64,000 nucleotides of DNA from Anolis sagrei (Eukaryota; Chordata; Lepidosauria; Squamata; Anolidae): the NCBI RefSeq assembly GCF_037176765.1, contig NC_090021.1:149055074-149119073 (forward strand), written 5' to 3'. Of this stretch, positions 1-11,227 are shown piece by piece. The first letter of the stretch is position 1. Each line of letters opens with the position of its first letter. The notes under the pieces were generated by a model. The model searched no databases, was not told where the DNA came from, and was given only the letters and a program-made list of their open reading frames with translations. A program made the position numbers and the translations under genes.

Positions 1-607
1 GTTGCTGAACATTATTTCATATCTTGGGAGAGTGAAACAGAGTTTTGAAAAACCGGTGAAAGCATCTTAGAGCTTGAGGGTCCTTTTTGCAAAAGTGTGG
101 GACGGATTATTCCCTAACTGATTCTTCTTTTTCACACCATTCAAGTAAATTGATTATAAAATGCATTCCCGTGGTGATGTAAAAGCATCTTGGCCCAAAT
201 GCTGAAAAGTGTGGCATGCATTGTGGAGCTGTGGAGCTGGATGAGACAGAACATCAACCTCGTTCTTCACCACTGCTTTCACATAAGAGCTGGGATTAAC
301 CTACAAAGAAAGTCTGTACACAGGAAAATCATATTTGATTTTTTAAATGTATGTAAAGAGCAAGCACTATTGCTACAGATCCAGACTGAGAGTAGAATAG
401 AGTAGAGTTAACCTTTCCTCTTATGCTATAGTCCTGTTGAACATCCTTTTCCTTAGGCTGCTCTTTGGCAGAGGAAGGAAGCTGCTTTCTCTCCATGCCA
501 GATAGACTGGAAAATAGTTTGCTAGAGTGAAAACTAGAGAAGGCTCCTGTATTTTTAATAGTTGCATAGAAAAGAGAATACCAGCACGTGTTGATGTATG
601 ACATGAA
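1..607. other. Unannotated stretch, no gene recognised
   Basis: AT-rich sequence with only short open frames on both strands (largest about 90 codons), none resembling a known protein. No terminal repeats or repeat family recognised. It ends where an L2 LINE tail begins. Confidence 0.5.
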
Positions 608-1138
608 TTGTATAAAGCTCTATACGGTCCGGGCCCAGTTTACTTCTCCGAACGCGTCTGCCCCTATGTCCCACCTTGCAATTTAAGATCATCCAGGGAG
701 GCCCTGCTCTCACTCCCATCAACAGCGCAAATGCGGCTGACGGGGACAAGGAGCAGGGCCTTCTCGGCTGTGCCCCCACCACCACCTGTGGAACACACTC
801 CCGAAGGAGGTAAGATCTGCTCCCTCACCCCTGACCTTTAGAAAAAAATTAAAATCATGGTTCTGGGACCAGGCCTTTGGACAATAGATGTATGCAGTTT
901 TTAGTGGGAAAAGAACTGGAACAGCGACTCAACTGATGAGATTGTTTTATGGTTTTAATATCTGTTTTGATATTTGACAATGTACTGTTTTTAATATGAT
1001 TTATGTTTAAAGGGTGGTTTTACTACTGTAGTTGTAAGGCATTGAATTTTTGCCATTATCTATGTGTAAACCGCTTTGAGTCCCCCTTGGGGTGAGAAAA
1101 GCGGTATATAAATACTGTAAATAAATAAATAAATAAAT
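608..1138 (+). mobile_element. L2-type LINE, 3' end fragment
   Basis: The + strand reads through the C-terminal tail typical of L2 reverse transcriptases: YKALYGPGPVYFSERVCPY, then NLRSSREALLSL, then RSRAFSAV before a frame break. After it comes the conserved L2 3' end, with the phrase ccgctttgagtccccc near 1070 and a closing (ATAA)n tail at about 1121-1138. The copy is strongly 5'-truncated and is dead. The same tail recurs at about 16200, 47370 and, reversed, 52190 and 37975, which supports the family call. Confidence 0.8.
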
Positions 1139-1975
1139 ATTCTCCCTACTACACAACTATTAAAGATACAGAAGCTACCTCTGGCAACTCTACTGGAAAT
1201 CTCTTTGACAGAAGGGGAATTTTGAACCTGGCTTACTATGCCACCTTTTTCTGACTCTAAGACGGACCATTCAACATCCCTTGAAGCACATTCAGAAATG
1301 ACTGTTTTGATCGTTCAGTAAAATACAGTAAAACCCATAAAAGAGTGGTACCTTTTTATTAGCCACCAAAATGAACTGGTGCTGAAGTCTTTGACGTTTT
1401 CATATCCAATAAGGATAAAACTCTTTCATTTGGAAGACAATTGGAAGGCTTAATTATATAATACCTAAAGATTGTGACAAGAATCTTCTTAGAATTTAAC
1501 ACTCCCTGCTTAAGAAAGGAGCAGTTAGCCTTGCAATGGACAAGTTCAACCTGGATCTCAAGGGAAGTTATTTTTCTGTTGCTAATGGATATCTTCAGGG
1601 CCTTTTATTGCCCTTTGCACTAGTCCCACCCAGGCCAAGAATGGGATTGGTCTTTGCCTGCACTAAAATCTTTCCCGACCACCTTAACTGGCAACAGAAG
1701 TAACATATGAGACATGTGTTTATTGTCTTATGGACATTTGGTCCCATGTAAGCCATTGTATGATCTTTAAACATTTTTGTCTGATACAAAAGCCAGTGGG
1801 ACTTTGAACCTTTGTATTTTGTGCATTTTTGCTGTGTAATAAAATATTGTGGGTTTTGGATTTTGTTTTATCATTGTCCCTGAAATCCTATCCCTTCCAA
1901 AAGGAAAGGAAAACAAGATTGTGAAAGGGCTGCCAGGTAAGAAGCATCCCAGAATGCTTTAAATACTTCCTATAG
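1139..1975. other. Unannotated stretch with a possible poly(A) signal
   Basis: No gene recognised. A canonical AATAAA lies at 1838-1843 on the + strand, followed within 30 bases by GT-rich sequence, as in a polyadenylation site. This could be the 3' UTR of an unseen upstream gene, a retroelement tail, or chance. Confidence 0.35.
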
Positions 1976-2465
1976 CAGTCATTCTCAACCTGGGGGTTGG
2001 GTCCCCTGTAGTTGTGTCGTCAAAGACCATCAGAAAACACAGTATTTTCTATTAGTTGTTGGGGTTCTGTGTGGGAAGTTTGACCCAATTATATCATTGA
2101 TGGGGTTGAGAGTTCTCTTTGATTGTAAGTGAACTATAAATCCCAGCAACGATAACTCCCAAATATCAAGGTCCATTTCCCCCAAATTCCACCAATGTTC
2201 ACATCTGGGCATATTGAGTATTTGTGCCAAGTTTGATCCAGATAACATCATTGTTTGAGTCCACAATGCTGTCTGGATGTAGGTGAACTACAACTCCAAA
2301 ACTCAAGGCCAATGCCCACTAAACCCTTCCAGTATTTTGTGTCGGTCATGGGAGTTCTGTGTGCCAAGTTTAGTTCAATTCCATCATTGATGGAGTTCAA
2401 AATGCTCTTTGATTGTAGGTGAACTATAAATAGCAGCAACTACAACTCCCAAATGGCAAACAAGT
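1976..2465 (-). mobile_element. hAT-type non-autonomous element, truncated copy
   Basis: It starts with the terminal motif cagtcattctcaacctgg and carries the internal units (gattgtaggtgaactataaa, cacaactcccaaatg-like) seen in the complete copies at 24989-25705 and 59881-60571. The other end is missing. Same orientation as the 59881 copy, reverse to the 24989 copy. Family call rests on shared termini and the 8-bp duplications of sister copies. Confidence 0.65.
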
Positions 2466-2985
2466 TGTTGTTTTTGTTGATTAGCCATAATCCTAGGTAT
2501 TTTACTTTTGGGGCTATCTTGCAAGCTGATCGATATTACTTTTTGACAGTTCTTAACCAAAAAACCTTGCCTCTCTTGGCGTGGAGCCCCTGCACCCAGT
2601 ACCAACTGCTTCTGGCTTCTGCGAGAACTCTTACCAAGCAGAGCTTTGTAGACTTCCAGGGGAAAAAGAATTCAGGTTTCTGTGATGGCTGACTGAAGTC
2701 CTTCAGCAAAGGAGCTGTAGGGCTGTATAACCCCGGCCAAGCTGTGGGCCGTATATCTCCCCAGCCAAGCCGTAGAAGACGAAGCTTTCTACAGGAGCTC
2801 TTGGTATTATGCCCCGCATGGAAAGCTTCTCTGTGTGGACTGAACCCAAAATGGCTTCTATTCCCTCTAAAAACCCAAAAAGGGGCAGGACCAGGGAACC
2901 TAACATAATTGACAGGTGGCTTGACCTATGATTGCAGCCCAAAGAAGCCACCTATCTGCAGAGTCCCTGAAACTTAGGACTACAA
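2466..2985. other. Unclassified sequence
   Basis: No protein recognised. The part at about 2690-2950 is GC-richer than its surroundings and looks like an old interspersed repeat, but I could not find a second copy in the window or assign a family. Confidence 0.3.
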
Positions 2986-2989
2986 CAAA

Positions 2990-3355
2990 CATTCAATGCA
3001 AAGCAAACAAAATTGGAGCTCTTGGTACAGTTGTACCTGCACAGGGGGCTAAATAGAAACCAGAGGAACAGAAACAGCCAGAGGTTTGAACAGGAGTCCC
3101 CCAGCCCCGACTTCTGGATACTGCCCTCCAGGAAGGACCGGGCCACTGTAAGGCTGTGCCTCCCAGTCCCATCCCAGCAAGACGACTCAGAAGGATACCA
3201 TGGTCAATTGTATCGAAAACTGCTGAGAGGTCAAGGAGAACCAACAGGGACACACTCCCCCTGGCTAGCTCTCTGTGTAGATCATCCACCAAGGCGATCA
3301 ACACTGTCTCTATTCCATAGCCAGGTCTGAGACCAGATTGAAACACACGGAAGTC
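2990..3355 (-). mobile_element. L2-type LINE, internal reverse transcriptase fragment
   Basis: The - strand encodes SLLVLLDLSAVFDTIDHGIL followed by LLSRLAGMGLGGTALQW, which matches the L2/CR1 reverse transcriptase segment around the first catalytic aspartate (LLDLSAAFDTVDH-type motif). Before it comes FQSGLRPGYGIETVLIALVD-type sequence, also typical of this region. Both ends are missing, so it is a dead internal fragment. The same domain, more decayed, is at about 39060-39370. Confidence 0.8.
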
Positions 3356-4740
3356 AAGTAATGCTTGAATTTTGGGTATAACTTCCTGTCTTCCTTATTC
3401 CAAAATGAAATTGCTTTCTCCATCATGAATAGGAACAGCAAAACAAACTTTTGCTTTCTTAGGTTGCTATTTGCCGGGGGTGGGGAGGAAAGGATTAATT
3501 CTTTCCACCCCATGCCTGCCCTGTGGTCCTAGTCCATGAATTGGTGTGTCTGAGAGTGTGCGGCTGTAAGTGACCCAATTAAAATAACATCTAGATAGGC
3601 ATGTAGATCATGTGAGTGTCTTGTGGGTCAAAGTCTTTGTGCTAAAAACTCTTATAAGAAAATGAAGCTCCACAAATATCGACCATATGGCCATACTCAC
3701 ACTTGTTTTAGCACAAGAGGCAGCTGATATCTAACTCCGGGCAGTTTGGCTTAATTCTTTTCATCAAATAATAGAAGGCTCTTACCATTTATACAAAGGC
3801 AGCTTTGACATAACAACATGATAATTTTGGAATACAACATGATGTATCAAATAAGTTTCAAAGAGATCATTTGTTCATTTTTCAGGATCCAGCTTCACTT
3901 GGATCAAGGCAGAAATTCCTCAAGGCAAGGACACGACCTCTCAAGGGGATTTCTAAAGATAATTATAATTGTATTTGTGTCTGTGTTCTGTCTGCACTTT
4001 TATAAGGCTATTATTAATGAAATTATTAAGGAAAGAAAAATTAGTATTTTAGATTTTCCTTGGAACAGGGCAAAAAGGAAAATCTTAATTCATTAAAAAT
4101 TCACTGACCAACACAAATTTTGATGCCTCAAATGTTAGCCCTGTTTCTGAGTATATTTGACCTGCTGATTCCAAAAACGGCACGAGTTTCCTGTCAGCTC
4201 TAGTTTTTGAGATACAGAACATATGACATCAATCATTCTTTACTCTGCTCGACCATAAAATATCTGAATATTTTAAAGTAGCGTTTAATATTTTAAAGCA
4301 TGAAATAAATATATTAAAACTTAAAAGAAAAGTGTGTTATATGAAAATCTACTGATTCCATACCAAAAATCCAGCCACATCTAAGAAACGGGAGTAGATG
4401 TGGTCTATCCAATGCAATTTTCTGAATCAGCACCCCAAATAATCACAGGAACAGGCCTAAAAACCAAGATATCAATAATTTTTGTTTATGTAGTTGACTG
4501 TACGTTGCACTGTGGCCCAGTATGTTGATCTGGAAAATAAAGTAATGAAAAAGTGTTGGTTTCTAATATATGTAATTTCTTTCTGCTTTGTGGGTCAACA
4601 GTATTTCTTGCTGTTTCTTTGTCAGTGTTGATGTGGAGATTGTCTGGTTTGCCTACTCTGGAACATGCAACATATCATTGTCCTTCTTTAGGGGTCCCTT
4701 TCTAATCTGTGATACTATATCTCTCTCTGTGTGAATCATA
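3356..4740. other. Unannotated stretch
   Basis: No gene recognised. A short phrase near 4385-4440 (agatgtggtctatccaatg) is echoed in reverse near 61090-61120 (gatagaccacatcagctcta), suggesting a shared old repeat. Confidence 0.4.
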
Positions 4741-4836
4741 TATGTCTATCTATATCTATGGCTGGATGGCTCTTTGTCAGGAGGGCGTTGATTATGTTTT
4801 CTTGCCCTGGTGAAGGGAGTTGGACTGGATGGCCTT
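4741..4836 (+). mobile_element. CR1 LINE, short 3' fragment
   Basis: The phrase ggctggatggctctttgtca followed by ggagttggactggatggcct is the conserved end of the CR1 open reading frame and 3' UTR. The terminal octamers are missing; the next element begins directly at about 4837. Confidence 0.7.
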
Positions 4837-5390
4837 AAGTATTTTCTGTTGGTCATGGGGGTTCCGTGTGGGAAGTTTGCCCCAATTCTGTTGTTGGTGG
4901 GGTTCAGAAGGCTCTTTGATTGTAGGTGAACTATAAATCCCAGTAACTACAAATCCCAAATGTCAAGACCTATTTTCCCCAAACTCCATCTGTGTTCATA
5001 TTTGGGCACATTAAATATTTGTGCCAAGTTTGGTCCAGATCCATCATTGTTTGAATCCACAGTGCTCTCTGGATGTAGGTGAACTACAACTTCCAAACTC
5101 ACGGTCAATGCCCACTAAACCCTTCTAGTGTTTTCTGTTGGTCATGGGAGTTCTGTATGCCACATTTGGTTCAATTGCATCATTGGTGGAGTTCAGAATG
5201 TTCTTTGATTGTAGGTGAATTATAAATCCCAGTAACTACAACTCCCAAATGACAAAATAAAAAAATGAGTGAAGGACATACATTGGGTTGTTAGGTGTAT
5301 GCTGACCAAATTTGGTGTCAATTGGCCCACTGGTTTTTGACTTCTGTTAATCCCACAAACGAACATTACATTTTTATTTATATAGACTAG
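4837..5390 (-). mobile_element. hAT-like repeat units with a second conserved tail
   Basis: Units such as gattgtaggtgaactataaa and ctctctggatgtaggtgaac match the internal part of the hAT-type elements elsewhere here. From about 5260 the sequence changes to a different tail ending acgaacattacatttttatt and tatatagac. That tail recurs nearly unchanged at 5891-5934. The copy lacks the hAT termini. Confidence 0.5.
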
Positions 5391-5399
5391 CTGTACCCG

Positions 5400-5697
5400 C
5401 CATGCGTTGCTGTGGCCAACCTCCCTCTTTCTCTCCTTCCTTCCTTCCCTCTTTTCTTCCTTCCCTCTTTTTCTTTCCCTTTTTCTTTCTTCCTTCTCTG
5501 TTTCTTTTCTTGCTTCCTTTGCTCTTTTGTTCCATCCTTCCTTGTCTCTTTCCTTCCCTCCCTCTTTCGTTCCTTCTCTCCTTCATTCCTTTTAACTTTT
5601 TTATTTCCTTCTCTCCTTCCTTCTTTACCTTTCTTTCTTTCTCTCCTTCCCTACTTCTTTCCCGCCCACCTTCTCTCCTTCCTCCCTTCCACTTTTT
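5400..5697. repeat. Polypyrimidine tract, (CTTCC/CTTT)n type
   Basis: About 270 bases almost purely C and T on the + strand, mostly imperfect TTCC and CTTT units. Long open frames in all three forward frames and one reverse frame are compositional artefacts. Such tracts can form triplex DNA in vitro. Confidence 0.9.
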
Positions 5698-5935
5698 TTA
5701 CGGGCTATATGGCCATGTTCTGGAGGCAATTTTTCTCCTGACGTTTCACCTGCATCTATGGCAAGCATCCTCAGAGGTAGTGAGGTCTGTTGGAAGTAGG
5801 AAAAATAGGTTTATATATCTGTGGAATGACCAGGGTAAGACAAAGGACTCTTGTTTATATTTGTTAAATTTGTCCAGTGGTTTCTGAGTTCTGTTAATCC
5901 CACAAACGAACATTACATTTTTATTTATATAGATT
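5698..5935 (-). mobile_element. Penelope-like element end plus short tail repeat
   Basis: The phrases cgggctatatggccatgttc, ctcctgacgtttcacctgca and ggcaagcatcctcagaggta are the terminal sequence of the Penelope-like family whose coding copy lies at 7898-9352, here in the opposite orientation. From about 5866 the sequence switches to the tail repeat shared with 5330-5388. Short, old fragment. Confidence 0.75.
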
Positions 5936-6060
5936 TATACCCCACCCAAAGGGGACACAAGGCGGTTTACATATTGGCAATTATTCAATGTCTTAGAGTG
6001 TATAGGGAAAGACATCACCCAGTTAAGTTCCAAATGATGTGTTTGGATACTAATACGTTT
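5936..6060 (-). mobile_element. L2-type LINE, 3' tail fragment
   Basis: Reverse complement of the L2 3' end: ataccccacccaaaggggac followed by acaaggcggtttacat. No coding part remains. Confidence 0.6.
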
Positions 6061-6139
6061 ATATTTGTTAAAATTGTTTTTAATTTTAATTATTGTATTG
6101 TTTTTAGGTGTTTTTTTGCACTACAAAAAACACTTAAAA

Positions 6140-6500
6140 CAATACAATAATTTGCCTTGGACTGTGAGAAGATCCAACCAGTCCATACTTCAGGAAATAA
6201 AGCCCGACTGCTCATTGGAGGGAAGGATAGTAGAGGCAAAGATGAAGTACTTTGGCCACATCATGAGAAGACAGGAAAGCTTAGAGAAGACAATTATGCT
6301 GGGGAAAGTGGAAGGAAAAAGGAAGAGGGGCCGACCAAGGGCAAGCTGGATGGATGGTATCCTTGAAGTGACAGGATTGACCTTGAAGGAGCTGGGGGTG
6401 GTGACGACCAACAGGGAGCTCTGGCGTGGACTGGTCCATGAGGTCATGAACCAGTGAATGGATGAATGAACAATAAAGTGTGCATAGGAATTCATTCATG
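6140..6500 (+). mobile_element. BovB (RTE) LINE, 3' end
   Basis: The + strand encodes EIKPDCSLEGRIVEAKMKYF, GHIMRRQESLEKTIMLGKVE and GKRKRGRPRASWMDGI, followed by a GLTLKELGVV stretch. This is the C-terminal tail of BovB-type reverse transcriptases, close to the LMRRADSLEKTLMLGKIEG form of ruminant BovB. The frame runs to about 6457. 5'-truncated; sister fragments at 15486, 45839 and 49670. Confidence 0.85.
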
Positions 6501-6585
6501 TTTTTCTTTTCAAATTATAATCCGGCCCTCCAACGGTTTGAGGGACTGTGACCTGGCCCTATGTTGAAAAAGTTTGAGGACCAGG
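6501..6585 (+). mobile_element. hAT MITE (CTCAAACT family), one end
   Basis: Contains ttataatccggccctccaac and the terminal part gtttgaggaccaggggc, matching the right end of the complete copies at 13568-13953 and 62161-62508. The left half is missing. Confidence 0.65.
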
Positions 6586-6639
6586 GGCAGCTCGACCCAT
6601 TACGCAAAGTACGCATTTGCAGTAGAGTTGATTTTGCCC

Positions 6640-6950
6640 AGGGTCACTCTTGAGGCGCTCTTGGGGGAAAATAGACCTTGACATATGCGAGTTGTAGTTA
6701 CTGGGATGTATAGTTCACCTACAATCAAAGAGCATTCTGAACTCCACCAATGATGGAATTGAACCAAATATGGCACACAGAACTCCCATGACAAACAGAA
6801 TATATATATCAGTGATTGGTTGGGGGGGGGGGGCGCCAAAATACTGTTTGCTTACTGTTGAAAATTACCTAGGGCCGTCTCTTTTGAGGACCCCTGTTCT
6901 AGAAGCTGACGTTTCTCCTGCATCTGTGGCAAGCAACTTCAGAGGTTGTG
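6640..6950. mobile_element. Mixed remnants: hAT units and Penelope end
   Basis: At about 6665-6800 are hAT units (tatagttcacctacaatcaa and ccaccaatgatggaattgaa). At about 6895-6950 is a Penelope terminal piece (gacgtttctcctgcatctgt and ggcaagcaacttcagaggtt). A short poly-G run lies near 6822. Confidence 0.55.
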
Positions 6951-7081
6951 AGGATTGGGAAGAACTTCTTGAGGTTAAGAGCTGGAATATGTTGCAGCTT
7001 GAGAGAGGGTTGGAGTGGAAGGCGCTTGTGTGTGTGTGTGTGGGGGGGGGGGTGTAATTCTGCAAAGGGAGCTTTTGTGGG

Positions 7082-7560
7082 ATGAAGCCCATGCCTGGAA
7101 GCGCGCTCTTCTTGCGCGTGCGCACAGGCGACGCGCTCGGGGCGGGGTTGCTGCTGCTGCTCCTCCAGGAAAGTCAGTCAGTGAGTCAGACGAGCGCTTT
7201 GCGGAGTCGCATCCCAGGTAGCGGAGCCGTCGGGAGGGAGGGATGCGGCCACGAGCGGATGGGGCAAGGGAGAGGGTGCCGCGCCCGAGGCCGAGCCAGC
7301 CCGAGAAGCGACCCGCCGCCCCTCAGGAGGGGATGTAGGCTCTGCAGGACCTCGAGAGCCGCGGCTTCTTCGGAGCGGGACCTCGAGAGCCGCGCCGGGA
7401 AGGGAATGCGCGGCGCGAGACTCCACGGCTACAGGTACGAACAGGCTCACGCGCACGGCAAGTTGTGTCTCGAGCTTTCCCTTCGCCTTAACTTTTCTCA
7501 CTCACCCAAAGCTGCTGATTGAAGGAGGCGCGCGTCCTTCAGTGGCGAAAGTCTCGTGCT
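7082..7560. promoter_or_regulatory. CpG island, candidate promoter
   Basis: The only long GC-rich, CpG-dense stretch in the window, with clusters such as gcgcgtgcgcacaggcgacg and a high CpG count to about 7440. Open frames of over 100 codons on both strands are expected from low AT content and look like no known protein. Two splice-donor-like sites lie on the + strand: caggtagc near 7215 and acaggtacga at 7431-7440. CpG islands usually mark vertebrate promoters. The opsin coding start at 18561 sits just after a strong acceptor, so a non-coding first exon here is possible. It could equally serve an unseen gene. Confidence 0.6.
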
Positions 7561-7760
7561 AGAAGGCAGCTGGAGGTTTCAGTCTTTTATACATGACTCC
7601 AAGCATAGATCAAGGTTTACTTTTGGTGATATTATGAGAGCTGAGTCCGAGCGTTACGCACATTCCGCAACGGTGGTTGTGAATAAGGGGAGGGGAGGGC
7701 GGCACACTGAGGAGGGCGGGAATAGACTTCAATTTGGTGGACGGATAGAAAGGAGGGGAG
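7561..7760. other. CpG-island shore, no gene recognised
   Basis: GC content falls through this segment. A G-rich stretch (ggggaggggagggcggcac) near 7688 could fold as G-quadruplex. Nothing else identified. Confidence 0.4.
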
Positions 7761-7780
7761 GGTTAGGATAAAGTTTAGGG
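7761..7780 (+). repeat. Telomere-like repeat, left part
   Basis: Degenerate TTAGGG-type sequence (ggttaggataaagtttaggg) immediately before a hAT element. The array resumes after that element at 9992, so the two parts were probably one tract before insertion. Confidence 0.6.
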
Positions 7781-9991
7781 CAGTGGTTCTCAACCTTCCT
7801 AATGCCGTGACCCCTGAATACAGTCCCTCATGTCGTGGTGACCCCCAACCATAACACTGTTTTTGTTGCTACTTCATAACAGTCATTTTACTACTGTATT
7901 GTAAATACTACTGTATTTACTACTGTATTTACCATGGTCCCGGTAGCAGGCACCATGGCACTCATCAACCAGAGGTTCCCAGAAGACATCACGGCTCTGT
8001 TTCACCATTGCCTCACCACCAGTTACTTTCAGTGGGACAATGAATTCTACGAACAGAAAGATGGAGTAGCTATGGGGAGCCCTCTCAGCCCGGTCATAGC
8101 TAACTTCTACATGGAACACTTTGAAAAACAAGCCCTGGAGACAGCAACCAAAAAGCCCACTATATGGTTCAGATATGTGGATGACACCTTCACCATTTGG
8201 AGCCATGGAGAAGAAGAACTCAACAGGTTCCTGGACCATCTTAACAGCATCCACCCAAACATCCAGTTCACCATGGAAAAAGAAAATGAAGGAAGACTGC
8301 CTTTTCTAGATGTCCTAGTCATCCGCAAACCAGATCAACAATTGGGTCACACCGTCTACAGAAAACCCACACACACAGATAGATATCTACATAAAAACTC
8401 CAACCATCACCCAAGTCAAAAAAGAAGCAACATTAAAGCCTTGGCAGACCGTGCAAAAAGAATCTGCGAATCCCACCTCCTCCAAGATGAACTGAACCAC
8501 CTCAACTGGGCTCTACAGGCCAATGGATACTCCACCTCAGACATCAGAAGAGCTGCAAGACTGAGAACAAGCCACGAGAGTAAAGACAAAGATCCACCCA
8601 GATGAAAAGTGTTCTTGCCATACATCAAGGGAACCACTGACCGCATAGGGAAGCTGATGAGGAAACACAACATACAAACTATCTACAGACCCACCAAGAA
8701 AATCCGACAAATGCTACGTTCAGCAAAGGACAAGAGGGATCCTCTCACTTCTGCAGGAGTCTACTGTATACCATGCAGCTGTGGACAAGTCTACATAGGG
8801 ACCACCAAACGCAGCATTGCCCAAACACGAATCAAGGAACATGAAAGGCACTGCAGACTACTTCAACCAGAGAAGTCAGCCATAGCAGAGCACCTGATGA
8901 ACCAACCTGGACACAGCATATTATTTGAGAACACAGAAGTGCTGGACCACACCAACAACCACCATGTCAGACTACACAGAGAAGCCATTGAAATCCATAA
9001 GCATGTGGACAATTTCAACAGAAAGGAGGAAACCATGTAGATGAACAAAATCTGGCTACCAGTATTAAAAAACTCTAAAATTACAACAGCAAAACAACAG
9101 AGAGTAAACAATCAGGCACATCAATTCACTCTCAACAAGAGATTCCCCCCAGGCGCTTCCAGGCCATTGAATGCAAATCAAGGTGATCAGCTGAAACATT
9201 ACCCTGGTCATTCCACAGATATATAAACCCATTTTTCCTACTTCCAACAGACCTCACCACCTCTGATGCTTGCCATAGATGCAGGCGAAACGTCAGGAGA
9301 AAAATTGCCTCCAGAACATGGCCATATAGCCCGGAAAAACCTACAACAACCCAGTCATTTTACTACTGTTATAAATCATAATGTAAATATCAGATATGCA
9401 AGATGTATTTTCATTCACTAGACCAAACTGGGCACAAATAACCAATGCACCCACATGTAAATGTTAGTGGGGTTGTGGGAGGAATGACTTTGTAATTTGG
9501 GAGTTGTAGTTGCTGGGATTTATAGTTCACCTATAATCAAAGAGAATTCTGAACTCCACCAGCGATGGATTTGAACCTAATTTACCACACAGAACTCCCA
9601 TGACCAATGGAAAACACTGGAAGGGTTTGGTGGGTATTGACCTTGAGTTTGGGAGTTGTAGTTCACCTATATCCAGAGAGCACTGTGGACTCACACAATG
9701 GTGGATGTGGACCAAACTTGGCACAAATACTCAATATGCGCAAATGTGAACACTGGTGGAGCCTGGGGAAAATAGACCTTGACTTTTGGGAGTTGTAGTT
9801 GCTGGGATTTATAGTTCATTACAATCAAAGAACATTCTGAACTCCACTAACAATAAAATTGGCTCAAACTTCCTACATAGAATCCCCATAACCATCAGAA
9901 AATACTGTGTTTTCTGATGGTCTTTGGCAATCCCTCTGACATCCCTTCACGACCCCCTCAGGGGTCCCGACCCCCAGGTTGAGAAACACTG
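7781..9991 (+). mobile_element. hAT-type element split by a Penelope-like insertion
   Basis: The left end cagtggttctcaacc and right end ggttgagaaacactg are inverted, as in hAT transposons. Flanking 8-mers gtttaggg (7773-7780) and gtttggcg (9992-9999) match at six of eight positions, as an old 8-bp target duplication would. Without the insert (about 7898-9352) it would be about 750 bp, close to the 717-bp and 691-bp copies elsewhere. There is no transposase frame, so it is non-autonomous. Confidence 0.8.
7898..9352 (+). mobile_element. Penelope-like retroelement, 5'-truncated, broken
   Basis: Two large frames lie on the + strand. The first has a reverse transcriptase with GVAMGSPLSPVIANFYMEHF and RYVDDTF, both typical of Penelope-like elements. 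The second ends in a GIY-YIG nuclease domain: GVYCIPCSCGQVYIGTTKRS. The 3' end carries the family terminal phrase (ggcgaaacgtcaggagaaaa to about 9352). The copy lacks the start of the reverse transcriptase, shows about one further break, and is a fossil. It sits in the hAT element; the hAT sequence agtcattttactactgt occurs on both sides (7881-7897 and 9353-9369) as a probable target duplication. Confidence 0.9.
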
Positions 9992-10078
9992 GTTTGGCGT
10001 TAGGGTTAGGGTTAGAATTAGGCTTGGGGGTTAGGCTTAGGGTAAGGTTTAGGGGTTGGTTTAGGATTAGGGTTAGCT
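9992..10078 (+). repeat. Interstitial telomere-like repeat
   Basis: Runs of ttagggttagggttag and variants (ttaggcttaggg, taaggtttagggg) are degenerate copies of the vertebrate telomere hexamer, about 14 units. The array continues the 7761-7780 segment across the hAT insertion and stops at an RTE-like LINE 3' end. Confidence 0.85.
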
Positions 10079-10925
10079 CTTCCAGCAGTCACCAGCCAAT
10101 CCCTCTCCAATGCCAGAAATACAGCTTAATGGTGTAACATTAGAAAATGTTGACCATTTCCGCTACCTTGGCAGCCACCTCTCCACCAAAGTCAACATCG
10201 ACACCGAAATACAACACAGCCTGAGCTCTGCGAGTGCAGCTTTTTTCTGAATGAAGCAGAGAGTGTTTGAGGACCGGGACATCTGTAGGGATACCAAGGT
10301 GCTTGTTTATAAAGCTATTGTCTTCCCAACCCTGCTATACGCCTGCAAGACGTGGACTCTCTATAGACGTCACATGCAACTCCTGGAACGATTCCATCAG
10401 TGCTGCCTCCGGAAAATCCTGCAAATCTCTTGGGAAGACAGGCGGACAAACGTCAGCGTGTTGGAAGAAGCAAAGACCACCAGCATTGAAGCAATGGTCC
10501 TCCACCAACAACTCTGCTGGACCGGCCACGTTGTCCGGATGCCCGACCACCATCTCCCAAAGCAGTTGCTCTACTCCGAACTCAAAAATGGAAAACGGAA
10601 TGTTGGTGGACAGGAAAAGAGATTTAAAGATGGGCTCAAAGCCAACCTTACAAACTCTGGCATAGACACTGAGAACTGGGAAGCCATGGCCCTTGACCGC
10701 TCCAGCTGGAGGTCAGCTGTGATCAGCAGTGCTGCAGAATTTGAAGAGGCACAAATGGAGGGCGAAAGAGAGAATCATGCCAAGAGGAAGGCGCGTCAAG
10801 CCAACCCCGACCGAGACTGCCTTCCACATGGAAACCAATGTCCTCACCATGGAAGAAGATGCAGATCAATAATAGGGCTCCACAGCCCCTGTGGACCTAC
10901 AAGAATACTGATCCTGGAAGACTAT
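10079..10925 (+). mobile_element. RTE-like LINE, 3' end of ORF2
   Basis: The + strand reads HFRYLGSHLSTKVNID and then, after one frame break near 10250, a 230-codon stretch with LVYKAIVFPTLLYACKTWTL, SIEAMVLHQQLCWTGHVVRM and RFKDGLKANLTNSGIDTENW. The end has a C2H2-like pair (NQCPHHGRRCRS, then GLHS). This is the C-terminal half of a non-LTR retrotransposon polyprotein that I would place in the RTE superfamily, though the clade is unsure. Two more copies lie at 33985-35210 and 55915-56625. Confidence 0.75.
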
Positions 10926-10944
10926 CCTACTTGGCCAACGAGGG

Positions 10945-11188
10945 ATTGTGCATGTATGTATGTGTGTATGTATATATCCCCATGCAATCCAAAGTGTGTG
11001 TATATATATTATATTATATGTGCTTCCCTATGTAATCCAATATCTCTCTGTGTGTGTGTGTGTGTGTATAGAAAGAGAGAGAGAGAGAGATGTATATGCT
11101 TCCCCATGGAATCCAAAGTGTGTGTGTGTGTGTATACAGTATGCATACAGTATGTGTGTGTATGTTTCTCTCTCTCCCTCTCTCTCTC

Positions 11189-11227
<39 letters not shown>

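Noticed and set aside
5374-5887. Several long overlapping open frames, one of 161 codons
   Set aside because: They come from the polypyrimidine tract; the translation is almost only S, F, L and P with no domain.
7015-7522. Open frames above 100 codons on both strands in the GC-rich region
   Set aside because: Few stop codons are expected at this composition; frames on both strands overlap and resemble no protein. Treated as a CpG island.
9992-10078. A true chromosome end
   Set aside because: The repeats are degenerate, only about 80 bases long and flanked by unique and transposon sequence on both sides.
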